Notes under the pieces: generated by a model
The model's input: only the letters and a program-made list of their open reading frames with translations
Database searches by the model: none
Told to the model about the DNA's origin: nothing
In this document: positions 16,297-24,717 of the stretch, one piece after another
How the letters are laid out: each line of letters opens with the position of its first letter
Position numbering within the stretch: position 1 is the first letter of the stretch
Assembly (NCBI GenBank): GCA_017405675.1
Contig: JAFRAB010000004.1
Span: 1 to 59,600 of the forward strand
From: Erysipelotrichaceae bacterium
GTDB lineage: Bacteria; Bacillota_I; Bacilli_A; Erysipelotrichales; Erysipelotrichaceae
Length of the DNA stretch: 59,600 bases
Direction: 5' to 3'
Position numbers and translations under genes: made by a program

Positions 16297-16874
16297 GAAC
16301 TGTTTTAGCGCTGTTACAGGGACATTTGAACAAAAGTAATCCAAGTTATCAGATGACTCTGATTCTGATGCCTGTCGTTGCTCAGACGGTCATAATGATG
16401 GTCAACGGCAATGTTGGAACAGGTGTTGCGGTTGCAGGTGCTTTCGGACTTGTCAGATTCAGAAGCATGCAGTATAAAGCAGAAGATATCCTTCTCATCT
16501 TCATAGCTGTAACTATCGGCCTGGCGACTTCCATTAGTTACATTGGCTTTGCTGCCCTGTTTACCTTAATTGTCTGTGTTATAATGACTGTGTTCAAAAA
16601 GGTTAACACTAGTGTCGGACAGCATCTCGAATTAAGAATCACCTGCCCTGAGAGCATGAATTACACAGATGAATTAAGAGATGTTTTAGATAAATATACA
16701 GCCAGTAGTGAACTGCTGACCGTCAGAACAACTAATATGGGAAGCTTGTTTAAACTCACATATGATGTAGTTTTAAAAAGCAGAAACGATATTCAGGATT
16801 TCATTAATGAATTAAGGATCAGAAACAGTAATCTTGAAATCAATTTAGGGGTATTCCCGGAGGTAAGTGAATAA
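16209..16874 (+). CDS. DUF4956 family membrane protein
   Basis: 221 residues with four hydrophobic segments in the first 150 (about 18-38, 50-72, 85-105, 113-135), then a soluble C-terminal domain of about 80 residues. The central block GVAVAGAFGLVRFRSMQYKAEDI region is characteristic of DUF4956, a family repeatedly found beside VTC-domain proteins. Function is not established; a partner channel or assembly factor for the VTC enzyme is inference. Its ribosome site GAAAGGAG (16194-16201) lies inside the VTC gene. That site is complementary to the exposed CUCCUUUC of the tandem sRNAs, as many ribosome sites would be. Confidence 0.85.
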   Translation: MFEKLFTSIYNGTITFEIFIICTAASVILGTVLALLQGHLNKSNPSYQMTLILMPVVAQTVIMMVNGNVGTGVAVAGAFGLVRFRSMQYKAEDILLIFIAVTIGLATSISYIGFAALFTLIVCVIMTVFKKVNTSVGQHLELRITCPESMNYTDELRDVLDKYTASSELLTVRTTNMGSLFKLTYDVVLKSRNDIQDFINELRIRNSNLEINLGVFPEVSE

Positions 16875-18385
16875 TGAAAAAGATTTTATCGGCAATAATG
16901 GTATTGCTCCTGCTGGCAGGATGCACAACCAAAACACCAGATGATACAAATACAAATACTAATGAAAACACAGAGGCTGTTAACACTTCAACTGAAAAGC
17001 AGAATGAACAGGTTAACGCCGGAACTTATAATATTACAGAAACAGTAAACAATACTCTGCAGGATACATTTGTATTTAACAATACAGAATATGATGTCTC
17101 TGTAAGCAAGCGTGATCTTACAGGAAGCTATGAAGAAATCACTGGAACTGTTGAATTCTCAGGAACTGATATTTCGACAGCTGGCAGCAACCTTTCTGTT
17201 GAGGGTAATACTGTTAAAATCACAGCTGCAGGTACTTATGTGCTTTCCGGAAACGGCCAGGGAACGGTACTGGTAGAGGCTGATAGTGACTCTAAGGTTC
17301 AGCTTATCCTTGATAATCTGACTCTTACATCAACAGATAATGCTGCAATTCTGATTGGCCAGGCTGATAAAGTATTCATTACCCTGCCTGACAATACTGT
17401 TAATACAATTTCTGACTCTTCATCATATAACGCAGTCTACGATGATTCAGATGTTGATGCAGCAATCTTTGCTAAAGATGATTTAACCATAAATGGTACA
17501 GGCACGCTTATTGTTAACGGTAAAAAGAGTCATGGAATTGTCTGCAAAGATGAACTTACAATTGCAGGTTCCAATATCCAGATCAGTTCTGTAAAGAGCG
17601 GAATCAATGCAAATGATGCTGCAAAACTCATCAATGCAACAGTCAAGGTAAATGCCGGAACTGATGGCATAAAGGCAGATAATTCAGAGGATACTTCAAA
17701 AGGAATCATTTATGTTAACAGTTCAACCCTGAACATTACTGCTTCTGATAAAGGTTTACAGGCTTCAGCAGCTATTCTGATTGACAGCGGAAATATTACA
17801 GTTTCAGCTTCCGATGATGGACTTAACAGTGACAATATCATCGTTATTAATGACGGAGAACTCAATGTTAAGTCAGGCGATGATGCGATTCATGCAGATT
17901 ACATCCTGGAGGTAAATGGTGGAACTATTACAACAGATTCTGCTGAAGGACTTGAAGCAACATTAGTTAATCTGAATGGCGGTAATATCAATATTACAGC
18001 TTCTGATGACGGCATTAATGCAGCACAGAAGATTACAGGCATTACCCCTGCCATCACAGTTAATAACGGAAATATTACTGTAAATATGGGACCTGGTGAT
18101 ACTGATGCTTTTGATTCAAACGGTAATATCATCATTAACGGCGGTAACATTAACGTATCAGCACAGTCACGGTTTGATTATGACGGCATCGGTCAGCTTA
18201 ACGGCGGTACTGTAACTGTAAACGGCACTCAGATTTCGCAGTTAACCAATCAGATGATGGGTGGTCCTGGAGGAATGGGAGGTCAGCCTGCACCAGGCGG
18301 TGGTTTTGGAGGAATGGGAGGTCAGCCAACACCAGGTGGTCAGGGCGGCAAGCCTGCACCAGGCGGTGGTTTTGGAGGTCACTAA
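16874..18385 (+). CDS. Cthe_2159-like beta-helix lipoprotein
   Basis: Secreted lipoprotein of 503 residues. A signal peptide with lipobox LLAGC (Cys near residue 17) is followed by a Thr/Asn-rich linker to about 60. A long parallel-beta-helix region comes next, with repeated GNITVSASDDGLNSDN-type turns (roughly 100-450). It resembles the Cthe_2159 carbohydrate-binding family, which binds acidic polysaccharides. The last 45 residues are almost pure Gly/Pro/Gln/Met in three near-repeats (GGMGGQPAPGGG type), possibly a flexible surface tail. The start codon overlaps the DUF4956 stop by one base. Position with VTC and DUF4956 mirrors clusters that carry CotH or similar surface proteins. Confidence 0.8.
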   Translation: MKKILSAIMVLLLLAGCTTKTPDDTNTNTNENTEAVNTSTEKQNEQVNAGTYNITETVNNTLQDTFVFNNTEYDVSVSKRDLTGSYEEITGTVEFSGTDISTAGSNLSVEGNTVKITAAGTYVLSGNGQGTVLVEADSDSKVQLILDNLTLTSTDNAAILIGQADKVFITLPDNTVNTISDSSSYNAVYDDSDVDAAIFAKDDLTINGTGTLIVNGKKSHGIVCKDELTIAGSNIQISSVKSGINANDAAKLINATVKVNAGTDGIKADNSEDTSKGIIYVNSSTLNITASDKGLQASAAILIDSGNITVSASDDGLNSDNIIVINDGELNVKSGDDAIHADYILEVNGGTITTDSAEGLEATLVNLNGGNINITASDDGINAAQKITGITPAITVNNGNITVNMGPGDTDAFDSNGNIIINGGNINVSAQSRFDYDGIGQLNGGTVTVNGTQISQLTNQMMGGPGGMGGQPAPGGGFGGMGGQPTPGGQGGKPAPGGGFGGH

Positions 18386-18395
18386 CATAAAATAT

Positions 18396-18440
18396 AAAAG
18401 CCAGTATTTGAGAAACTAATATCTCATTCACTGGCTTTTT
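18396..18440. terminator. bidirectional terminator between the VTC operon and nagA
   Basis: Outer stem AAAAGCCAGT/ACTGGCTTTT (18396-18405 and 18430-18439) with an inner stem TGAGA/TCTCA. T runs on both strands. Confidence 0.88.
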
Positions 18441-18442
18441 AT

Positions 18443-19603
18443 TTACTTCTGATAGAACACTTTTCCGTTAATAATTGTTTTGATAACGTTATAGTCTTTA
18501 TCCATTATGACGAAATCACTTTTTCTTCCAACTTCAATTTTACCTCTGTCATAAATCTTAAGGCATTTGGCAGGGTTTTCTGCAAACAATGTTCCTACTT
18601 CTTCTCTGGTCAGACCGACAGCATTGTGAGCGCGATACATGATCTTATTCATCGTGTTATTACCGCTGAGTATATGCCCGTCTGTTCTCCAGTTAAAGCC
18701 CTCCTTTGTAACAACGACAGTTCCATCCGGAAGTACATTTTCTCCGTCAGGAAGTCCTGATACACTGGATAAGTCCGTTATGCCATAGCAGTTTTCAATA
18801 CCTTTGGCTTTTATTACAAGTTTTACCCAGGCAGGAGCAACATGATAACCGTCCATGGTTATCTGAGCCTTGATCCTGTCATCAAGCATTATTCCGGCTA
18901 CGGCTGAAGAATCTCTGTGATGCATTGGCACATAACCATTAAAGATGTGTGAACATGTTCCCAATCCATGATCTGCTGCTTCTATTACTGTTTCGGCTGA
19001 AGCATTAGTATACCCTATTTCAGGAATAACACCTTTTGAAGATACGTAGTCCAGCCACTCCATGGCACCTGGCATTTCAGGAGCTACGCAAATGAAGCCG
19101 ACATCACTGTAATCATCACTGACCAGCCAGTCAGAATGTTCTCTGGTTGGCAGCGGATATTCCCCGCCTTCTTCAATGTAACGGTCAAGGGTCAGATAAG
19201 TTCCTTCAAAATGGAATTTCAGCAGATCTGCACCTTTCAGTTCCTTACGCATTGAACGGATATGCAGAACAGCTTCCTTTTCTTCCTGGAAGCTGGAAAG
19301 ATCCATAGCTAAAGTAGGAAATACAGTAGTAACACCTGTTTCAGGCAGTTTTTCACTGAGGAATCTTACCTGTTCATCACGGCTGCCGTTAAACGCCGTT
19401 CTTTTTTCATATCCGAAACTGCGCAGAAAACCTCCGTGACAGTGGGCGTCAATGATTCCCGCATAAAGTTCATTACCATCAGCATCAATTACTTCATCAT
19501 CTATAAGATCCTTACCTATTTCAGTAATACCCTTTTCATCAAATCTGACATCAACATCATGAAATGATCCGTCAATAAATACTCTGGCATTTTTGATTAA
19601 CAT
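18443..19603 (-). CDS. nagA: N-acetylglucosamine-6-phosphate deacetylase
   Basis: Amidohydrolase-superfamily enzyme that deacetylates GlcNAc-6-P in amino-sugar and cell-wall recycling. Motifs: IDAHCHGGF near residue 58 (metal ligands), HFEGTYL (Glu ligand), CSHIFNGYVPMHHRD (His and substrate loop) and TDLSSVSGL (catalytic Asp). 386 residues, normal length. GGAG precedes the ATG. It is the last gene of the thrS transcript, with 22 bases to the gene before it. No nagB or PTS gene is nearby. Confidence 0.94.
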   Translation of the reverse strand: MLIKNARVFIDGSFHDVDVRFDEKGITEIGKDLIDDEVIDADGNELYAGIIDAHCHGGFLRSFGYEKRTAFNGSRDEQVRFLSEKLPETGVTTVFPTLAMDLSSFQEEKEAVLHIRSMRKELKGADLLKFHFEGTYLTLDRYIEEGGEYPLPTREHSDWLVSDDYSDVGFICVAPEMPGAMEWLDYVSSKGVIPEIGYTNASAETVIEAADHGLGTCSHIFNGYVPMHHRDSSAVAGIMLDDRIKAQITMDGYHVAPAWVKLVIKAKGIENCYGITDLSSVSGLPDGENVLPDGTVVVTKEGFNWRTDGHILSGNNTMNKIMYRAHNAVGLTREEVGTLFAENPAKCLKIYDRGKIEVGRKSDFVIMDKDYNVIKTIINGKVFYQK

Positions 19604-19625
19604 ACTTTTCTCCGTTTCTAATTAA

Positions 19626-19988
19626 TCAAGAATTTCCGCTATTTCTGTCGACTTTTCTAATAGTCAGAAACTGTCGCAGTTCCCAGACATATTTATCATT
19701 AAATCTGAGCCCGGAAAAGTTTTCACTGACCAGTCTGTCGTAATTGCGGTTGAAAATGCTGCTGATATCTTCACAGCATGATACGTCAAATCTCATCCTT
19801 TTCATCATGGCAAACATGACTGAAGCCATTTTAACTTCACTTTCACGGTATCTGTCATCTTCCCCTTTTCTCATGATCAGAAAAGAGTTTTCCTCACTTA
19901 AAAGAGTATAACCATCATTCACGAGAGATGTCAGAGTATTTTTCAGAAAGTTTTCTTCAAGATTGGCTAAAAGAATGTATTTGTACAT
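19626..19988 (-). CDS. hypothetical protein, 120 residues
   Basis: No family recognised. A soluble, mixed-charge protein with no signal peptide or membrane span. It begins MYKYILLANLEENFL and ends in an Arg/Asn/Ser tail. It contains a pair of adjacent cysteines (SCCEDI). Its ATG starts 2 bases after the aminopeptidase stop with no clear ribosome site, so translation is probably coupled. The gene is conserved in phase with the operon spacing, which supports it being real. Confidence 0.6.
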   Translation of the reverse strand: MYKYILLANLEENFLKNTLTSLVNDGYTLLSEENSFLIMRKGEDDRYRESEVKMASVMFAMMKRMRFDVSCCEDISSIFNRNYDRLVSENFSGLRFNDKYVWELRQFLTIRKVDRNSGNS

Positions 19989-19990
19989 AA

Positions 19991-21364
19991 TTACATATTC
20001 TTGCAGAATGCTACATAAGCATTCTTGGCTTCATATACATCTGCTTTGGAAACGACTTCCCATGGTGCATGCATGTTCTGTACGGCAACACCGCTGTCAA
20101 TAACCTGCATGTTGTATTTAGCCATGATATAGGCAATAGTTCCGCCACCGCCCCGGTTAACACGGCCCAATTCAGCTGTCTGCCATGATACTTCAGCTTC
20201 ATCCCAGACTTTTCTGATTTCAGCTATGAATTCAGGGTTGGCATCATTGCTGCCACTCTTACCGCCGCTGCCGACAAATTTATTCATGACTATTCCATAT
20301 CCGAAGAATGCTGTATTCTTCATTTCATTAACAGATGGATAGTTAGGGTCATAAGCTGCTGATACGTCACTTGACAGCATCTTGCTGTTGGCCAGACATC
20401 TTCTGAATTTCAGATAGTCATAGCCTTCAGTCAGTTCCACCAATTCAGCAACGACGTTTTCATAGAAATATGACTGCATACCGGTTGAACCGATTGAGCC
20501 TACTTCTTCCTTGTCAACTAACATGCATGAAACCGTCTTTTCCGGATTTTCAATTTCCATCATAGCCATCAGAGATGTATAACCGCATACTCTGTCATCG
20601 TGACCGTATCCCATGATCATTGATTCATCAAGACCATAGTTTCTGGCCGGTCCAGCCGGAACGATCTCAATTTCAGCAGAAATGAAATCATCTTCTTCAA
20701 TATCGTATTTCTTTTTCAGAAGCTTCAGTATATTGGCCTTTACAGCCTCTTTTTCGGTCTTCTCCAGCGGAATTGAACCAATCGTGACATTCAGGTCCTC
20801 TCCCTCAATTGCCTTGCTGGCAGGCTTCTGCATCTGATCTCTTGAAAGATGGATCAGCAGATCTGAAATGCCAACTACCGGATCAGATGGTTTTTCACCG
20901 ATAACGATATTTACAGATGTACCGTCTTTACGGCATACGATTCCATGTATGGCTAATGGCAGAGTTACCCACTGATATGACTTAATACCGCCATAGTAAT
21001 GAGTATCAGCTAAGGCTATATCATGGTCTTCATAGAACGGATGCTGTTTCCAGTCGATTCTAGGGGAGTCAATATGAGCACCAAGAATATTCATTCCTTC
21101 ATTGATAGGCTTCTTGCCAATGATGAACAGAGCCAGATCCTTACCCTTGTTGTTAAGGTATACCTTATCTCCAGGGACAAGTTTTTCACCGTTCTTAATG
21201 CATTCTTCAATGTTTCTGAAGCCGTGTTCTTCAGCGATTCTGATGCCTTCAATAACACATTCTCTCTCCGTCTTGCAGTCAGAGATAAACTTTCTGTAGG
21301 TTTCCGCAAAAGCGAAAACTTCCTTTTTCTTTTTCTGATTGTATTTTTTCCAGGCGATTTCCAT
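19991..21364 (-). CDS. M18 family aminopeptidase
   Basis: Zinc aminopeptidase of the aspartyl-aminopeptidase/LAP4 family that releases N-terminal residues from peptides in the cytoplasm. Ligand-bearing blocks include LGAHIDSPRID near residue 94, DKEEVGSIGSTG near 286, and the C-terminal SGVAVQNMHAPWEV near 430. 457 residues, typical of the bacterial ApeA group. AAAGGAGG ribosome site, 11 bases after thrS. Transcription would come from the thrS T-box promoter. Confidence 0.9.
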   Translation of the reverse strand: MEIAWKKYNQKKKKEVFAFAETYRKFISDCKTERECVIEGIRIAEEHGFRNIEECIKNGEKLVPGDKVYLNNKGKDLALFIIGKKPINEGMNILGAHIDSPRIDWKQHPFYEDHDIALADTHYYGGIKSYQWVTLPLAIHGIVCRKDGTSVNIVIGEKPSDPVVGISDLLIHLSRDQMQKPASKAIEGEDLNVTIGSIPLEKTEKEAVKANILKLLKKKYDIEEDDFISAEIEIVPAGPARNYGLDESMIMGYGHDDRVCGYTSLMAMMEIENPEKTVSCMLVDKEEVGSIGSTGMQSYFYENVVAELVELTEGYDYLKFRRCLANSKMLSSDVSAAYDPNYPSVNEMKNTAFFGYGIVMNKFVGSGGKSGSNDANPEFIAEIRKVWDEAEVSWQTAELGRVNRGGGGTIAYIMAKYNMQVIDSGVAVQNMHAPWEVVSKADVYEAKNAYVAFCKNM

Positions 21365-21375
21365 AAGGCCTCCTT

Positions 21376-23226
21376 TTATTTTGCAAGTTCTTTGTTGTTG
21401 ACTTCGTCTTTAACGATTCTGATGAAATCTTCTAGACTGTATGTCTCAGATTCCTGATGACTGTATCTTCTCATTGTGATCGTCCTGTTTTCGATTTCCT
21501 TGTCACCTATTACCAGCTGAATCGATACCTTCTTGACCTGAGCTTCTCTGATACGGTAACCGAGTTTTTCGTTACGGTCATCCAGTTTTGCTCTGAATCC
21601 TTCTCTGTTAAGCAGATCAGTTACTTCTGCAGCATATTCCGTATGAACATTAGGGTTTACCGGAATGACAGCAAACTGCTGTGGGGCCAGCCATAACGGC
21701 AATCTGCCCTTTGTTTCTTCCAGAAGGAAGGCAATAAATCTGTCAAGTGAACCAAGAATGGCACGATGAATGACAACTGGGGTCTGTTTCACGCCGGCTT
21801 CATCAACATATGTCAGTTCGAAACGGCGTGGCAGCAGGAAGTCAAGCTGAATTGTTGACAGAGCAACTTCGTTACCAACAGCAGGTTTGACGAGAACGTC
21901 AAGTTTAGGACCGTAGAATGCAGCTTCACCGATTGCCTCAAAATAGTCAAGCTTGAGATCATCAAGAACATTTCTTAAGGCATTCTCAGCATTATTCCAC
22001 ATATCATCGTCAGGGAAATACTTTTCCTGGTCTTCAGGATCTCTTAATGAAAGACGGCATTTGAAATCCTTGATTCCAAAGTCTTCATAAACATCCATGA
22101 TAAGGTCCAGAACTCCCTTGAATTCTTCTTCTATCTGACCAGGTGTGCAGAAAATATGAGAGTCATTCTGAGTAAATGATCTTGCTCTTTCTATTCCCTT
22201 AACAGCACCCTGAGCCTCATATCTGAAGTCATGTGCAATTTCGGCAATTCTGATAGGAAGTTCACGATATGAATGAGCTCTGCGTCCGAAAATAACCATG
22301 TGATGAGGACAGTTCATAGGTCTTAAAACATAGACGTCATCACTTCTGTTGTTATCAATTCTGTCTTTTATCTGACGTACAGTCATATTCTTTTCTTCCT
22401 CAGCTGATAACTGATACATTGGCGAGAACATGTCATCCTTATAATGATCCCAGTGTCCAGAAGTCTTATAGAGTTCTACTGATCCAAGGTCCGGAGTATG
22501 AACATGCAGATAGCCACGGGCAATTTCCATATCAGTAATGTAATTATTCAGAGTTCTCCACATTGTATAGCCGTTAGGCAGCCACATAGGCAATCCCTTG
22601 CCAACGAGATCGCTTAACATGAAGATGTCCATGTCACGACCGATCTTTCTGTGGTCTCTTTCCTTTGCTTCTGCCAGATACTGCAGATATGCATCCAGGT
22701 CTTCCTGATTTTCAAAACATACACCATATACTCTCTGCAGAACCTTGTTGTTGGAATCACCTTTCCAGTAAGCGCCTGAAACCTTCAGCAGTTTGAAGAA
22801 CTTCATCTGTTTGGTATTTTCAACATGCGGACCACGGCACAGGTCAACGAAATCACCCTGACGGTAACATGAGATAACTACTTCGTTTTCATCCATGTTA
22901 TTGATCAGGTCGATCTTGTATTCGTCATCATGGAACATTTCCAGAGCCTGCTCCTTACTGATTTCCTCTCTGACGATCCTCTTGTTATCCTTGGCAAATT
23001 TCTTCATTTCCTTTTCAATTCTAGGCAGATCATCTTCAGTTATGACATCACTTCCCAGATCGATATCATAATAGAAGCCATCAGAAATAACTGGGCCTAC
23101 CCAGAATTTGGCATGGGGATACAGGTGTCTGACTGCCTGCGCCAGAAGATGGGCACAGGAGTGATTAAGAATATTTAATTCCGGTATCTCCTTGATGTTC
23201 AGATCATTCATCTTGATATTGCTCAT
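21376..23226 (-). CDS. thrS: threonyl-tRNA synthetase lacking the TGS domain
   Basis: Class II synthetase charging tRNA-Thr. The editing domain is present (HSCAHLLAQ near residue 23, DLCRGPH near 128). So is the catalytic core, with zinc-ligand Cys in MNCPHHMV and motif 2 around HDFRYEAQG, and a C-terminal anticodon-binding domain. The usual N-terminal TGS domain of about 60 residues is absent: only about 20 residues precede the editing domain. The start is well fixed by GGAGGG and the T-box terminator just upstream. It heads an operon with the M18 aminopeptidase, a small unknown and nagA, and is controlled by a Thr T-box. Confidence 0.95.
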   Translation of the reverse strand: MSNIKMNDLNIKEIPELNILNHSCAHLLAQAVRHLYPHAKFWVGPVISDGFYYDIDLGSDVITEDDLPRIEKEMKKFAKDNKRIVREEISKEQALEMFHDDEYKIDLINNMDENEVVISCYRQGDFVDLCRGPHVENTKQMKFFKLLKVSGAYWKGDSNNKVLQRVYGVCFENQEDLDAYLQYLAEAKERDHRKIGRDMDIFMLSDLVGKGLPMWLPNGYTMWRTLNNYITDMEIARGYLHVHTPDLGSVELYKTSGHWDHYKDDMFSPMYQLSAEEEKNMTVRQIKDRIDNNRSDDVYVLRPMNCPHHMVIFGRRAHSYRELPIRIAEIAHDFRYEAQGAVKGIERARSFTQNDSHIFCTPGQIEEEFKGVLDLIMDVYEDFGIKDFKCRLSLRDPEDQEKYFPDDDMWNNAENALRNVLDDLKLDYFEAIGEAAFYGPKLDVLVKPAVGNEVALSTIQLDFLLPRRFELTYVDEAGVKQTPVVIHRAILGSLDRFIAFLLEETKGRLPLWLAPQQFAVIPVNPNVHTEYAAEVTDLLNREGFRAKLDDRNEKLGYRIREAQVKKVSIQLVIGDKEIENRTITMRRYSHQESETYSLEDFIRIVKDEVNNKELAK

Positions 23227-23242
23227 AAACCCTCCAAAATAT

Positions 23243-23445
23243 AAAAACGTCCTGTAAAAGGACGTTAATTAACGCGGTACCACCTTTTTTCATATCCTAA
23301 GATATGCACTCGAAGACTGTAACGTAGTCAGCGGAATCTTTTCGAAGATCTACTCCTAAGTGGTAAGTATACAGTACCTCAAGCTGTTTTCACCAGCCAC
23401 AGCTCTCTCTTATCAGTTTCTGAATACTGTTGTCTTATTCGTCGT
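23243..23445 (-). promoter_or_regulatory. T-box riboswitch, threonine specific
   Basis: Minus-strand leader of thrS. The T-box core GGTGGTACCGCG (23284-23273) pairs with the uncharged tRNA acceptor end. A terminator stem AACGTCC/GGACGTT (23266-23260 with 23252-23246) and T run follow. Stem I features (GAGAGAG, GGTGAAAAC) lie at about 23410-23385. The probable specifier codon is ACC (23364-23362), followed by ACTTAGGAG; ACC is a threonine codon, matching the gene. Uncharged tRNA-Thr would promote read-through. Confidence 0.93.
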
Positions 23446-23484
23446 ATTTAATATTATTTAAATACAATTGCATTTCAAAGTCAA

Positions 23485-24717
23485 CTAAATAACAAAGTTG
23501 CCTTCCGCAAAGACAGTAACTTCACTGCCGTCTTCTTTTATGCCTGTAACAGACATGTCAGCAGTTCCAAACATGAAGTCGACGTGATTCATGGATGAGT
23601 TTCCTCCAATTTCAGAAAGCTGATGTTCATCCATCTCTGTACCGCCTTCAACATTTTCCGGATAGCATCTTCCCAATGCCAGATGACACGAGGCATTTTC
23701 ATCAAACAGCGTATTGAAGAAAAGAATATTAAGGTTGGATATTGGTGAATCATATGAAATAAGTGCTACTTCACCAATATGCTTGGATCCTTCATCAGTT
23801 TCCAATAAAGTCTTTATAGCTTCTACACCCTTTTCAGCGCCATAGTTTATTACGACACCATCCTTGAATTCAAACCAGAAGTTTTCGATTACTTTTCCGG
23901 CATAATTCAAAGGCTTTGAAGCAAATACCTTGCCGTTGACGTTATTGCGGTCAGGCATACAGAAACATTCTTCTGTAGGCATATTCGGATTGAAGAATAC
24001 GCCTTCAGGAGTCCTACAGCCGCCGCCTACCCAGATATGATTTTTAACCAAATTAACTGTAAGATCAGTACCCTTGCTGTTTTTGAAATGCAGAGCCTTA
24101 AACTGATGAGCATTCAGAATATCACAATGAGAAGCAAGCCGTTCATCATGTTTCTTCCACTCATCAATTGGATCGTTATTTTCTGTAACTCTTACAGAAG
24201 TGAGAATTGCTGACCATAAAGCATCTACTGCCTCTTCATCGGTCTTATCCGGGAACACTCTCTTAGCCCATCTTGGATTAGGTAAGGCCACAACACTCCA
24301 CTGGCCCATGTTATTCATTGTGTAGGCCTGGTATTTCTGCATTTTCATCATGTTGGCAATCATGGATTTTCTCATCTTTTCCTGATCGATGTCAGCCATT
24401 AAACCAGGTGTTCCTGAAGCAACAGATAGATAGCAGCATTTCTTTTCATGTTCCCATTTTGTCTTTTCTTCCATCCAGTCAGGGATCTCACAGAGAGTTT
24501 CCAGTGACTGATACTCATAAGACATATGAGTGATATTCTCATCACTCCAGTTAACCATGACAGAACCGGCACCGGCTTTGTATGCTTCTTCAACACAATA
24601 TTCTATAAATTCAGAGTCCTTAACTGATGCTCTTATGACAAGCAGCTGTCCGGGCTGCACATTCACGCCAGTTCTGACTGCCAGCCGAGCATATTTTTTA
24701 AGTATTTCCTTATTCAT
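23485..24717 (-). CDS. M29 family aminopeptidase (AmpS/PepS-like)
   Basis: Thermophilic-aminopeptidase-type metalloenzyme with broad cytoplasmic aminopeptidase activity. The M29 pattern begins KYARLAVRTGVNVQPGQ. Metal ligands lie late in the chain, including VIENFWFEFKDG, a Glu in EVALISYDSPI, and the closing HLALGRCYPE and NHVDFMFGT blocks. I chose ATG 24717 (MNKEIL), six bases after GGAG; it overlaps the pyk stop by 8 bases. Last gene of the long polA-pyk operon; the thrS T-box region follows. Confidence 0.88.
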   Translation of the reverse strand: MNKEILKKYARLAVRTGVNVQPGQLLVIRASVKDSEFIEYCVEEAYKAGAGSVMVNWSDENITHMSYEYQSLETLCEIPDWMEEKTKWEHEKKCCYLSVASGTPGLMADIDQEKMRKSMIANMMKMQKYQAYTMNNMGQWSVVALPNPRWAKRVFPDKTDEEAVDALWSAILTSVRVTENNDPIDEWKKHDERLASHCDILNAHQFKALHFKNSKGTDLTVNLVKNHIWVGGGCRTPEGVFFNPNMPTEECFCMPDRNNVNGKVFASKPLNYAGKVIENFWFEFKDGVVINYGAEKGVEAIKTLLETDEGSKHIGEVALISYDSPISNLNILFFNTLFDENASCHLALGRCYPENVEGGTEMDEHQLSEIGGNSSMNHVDFMFGTADMSVTGIKEDGSEVTVFAEGNFVI

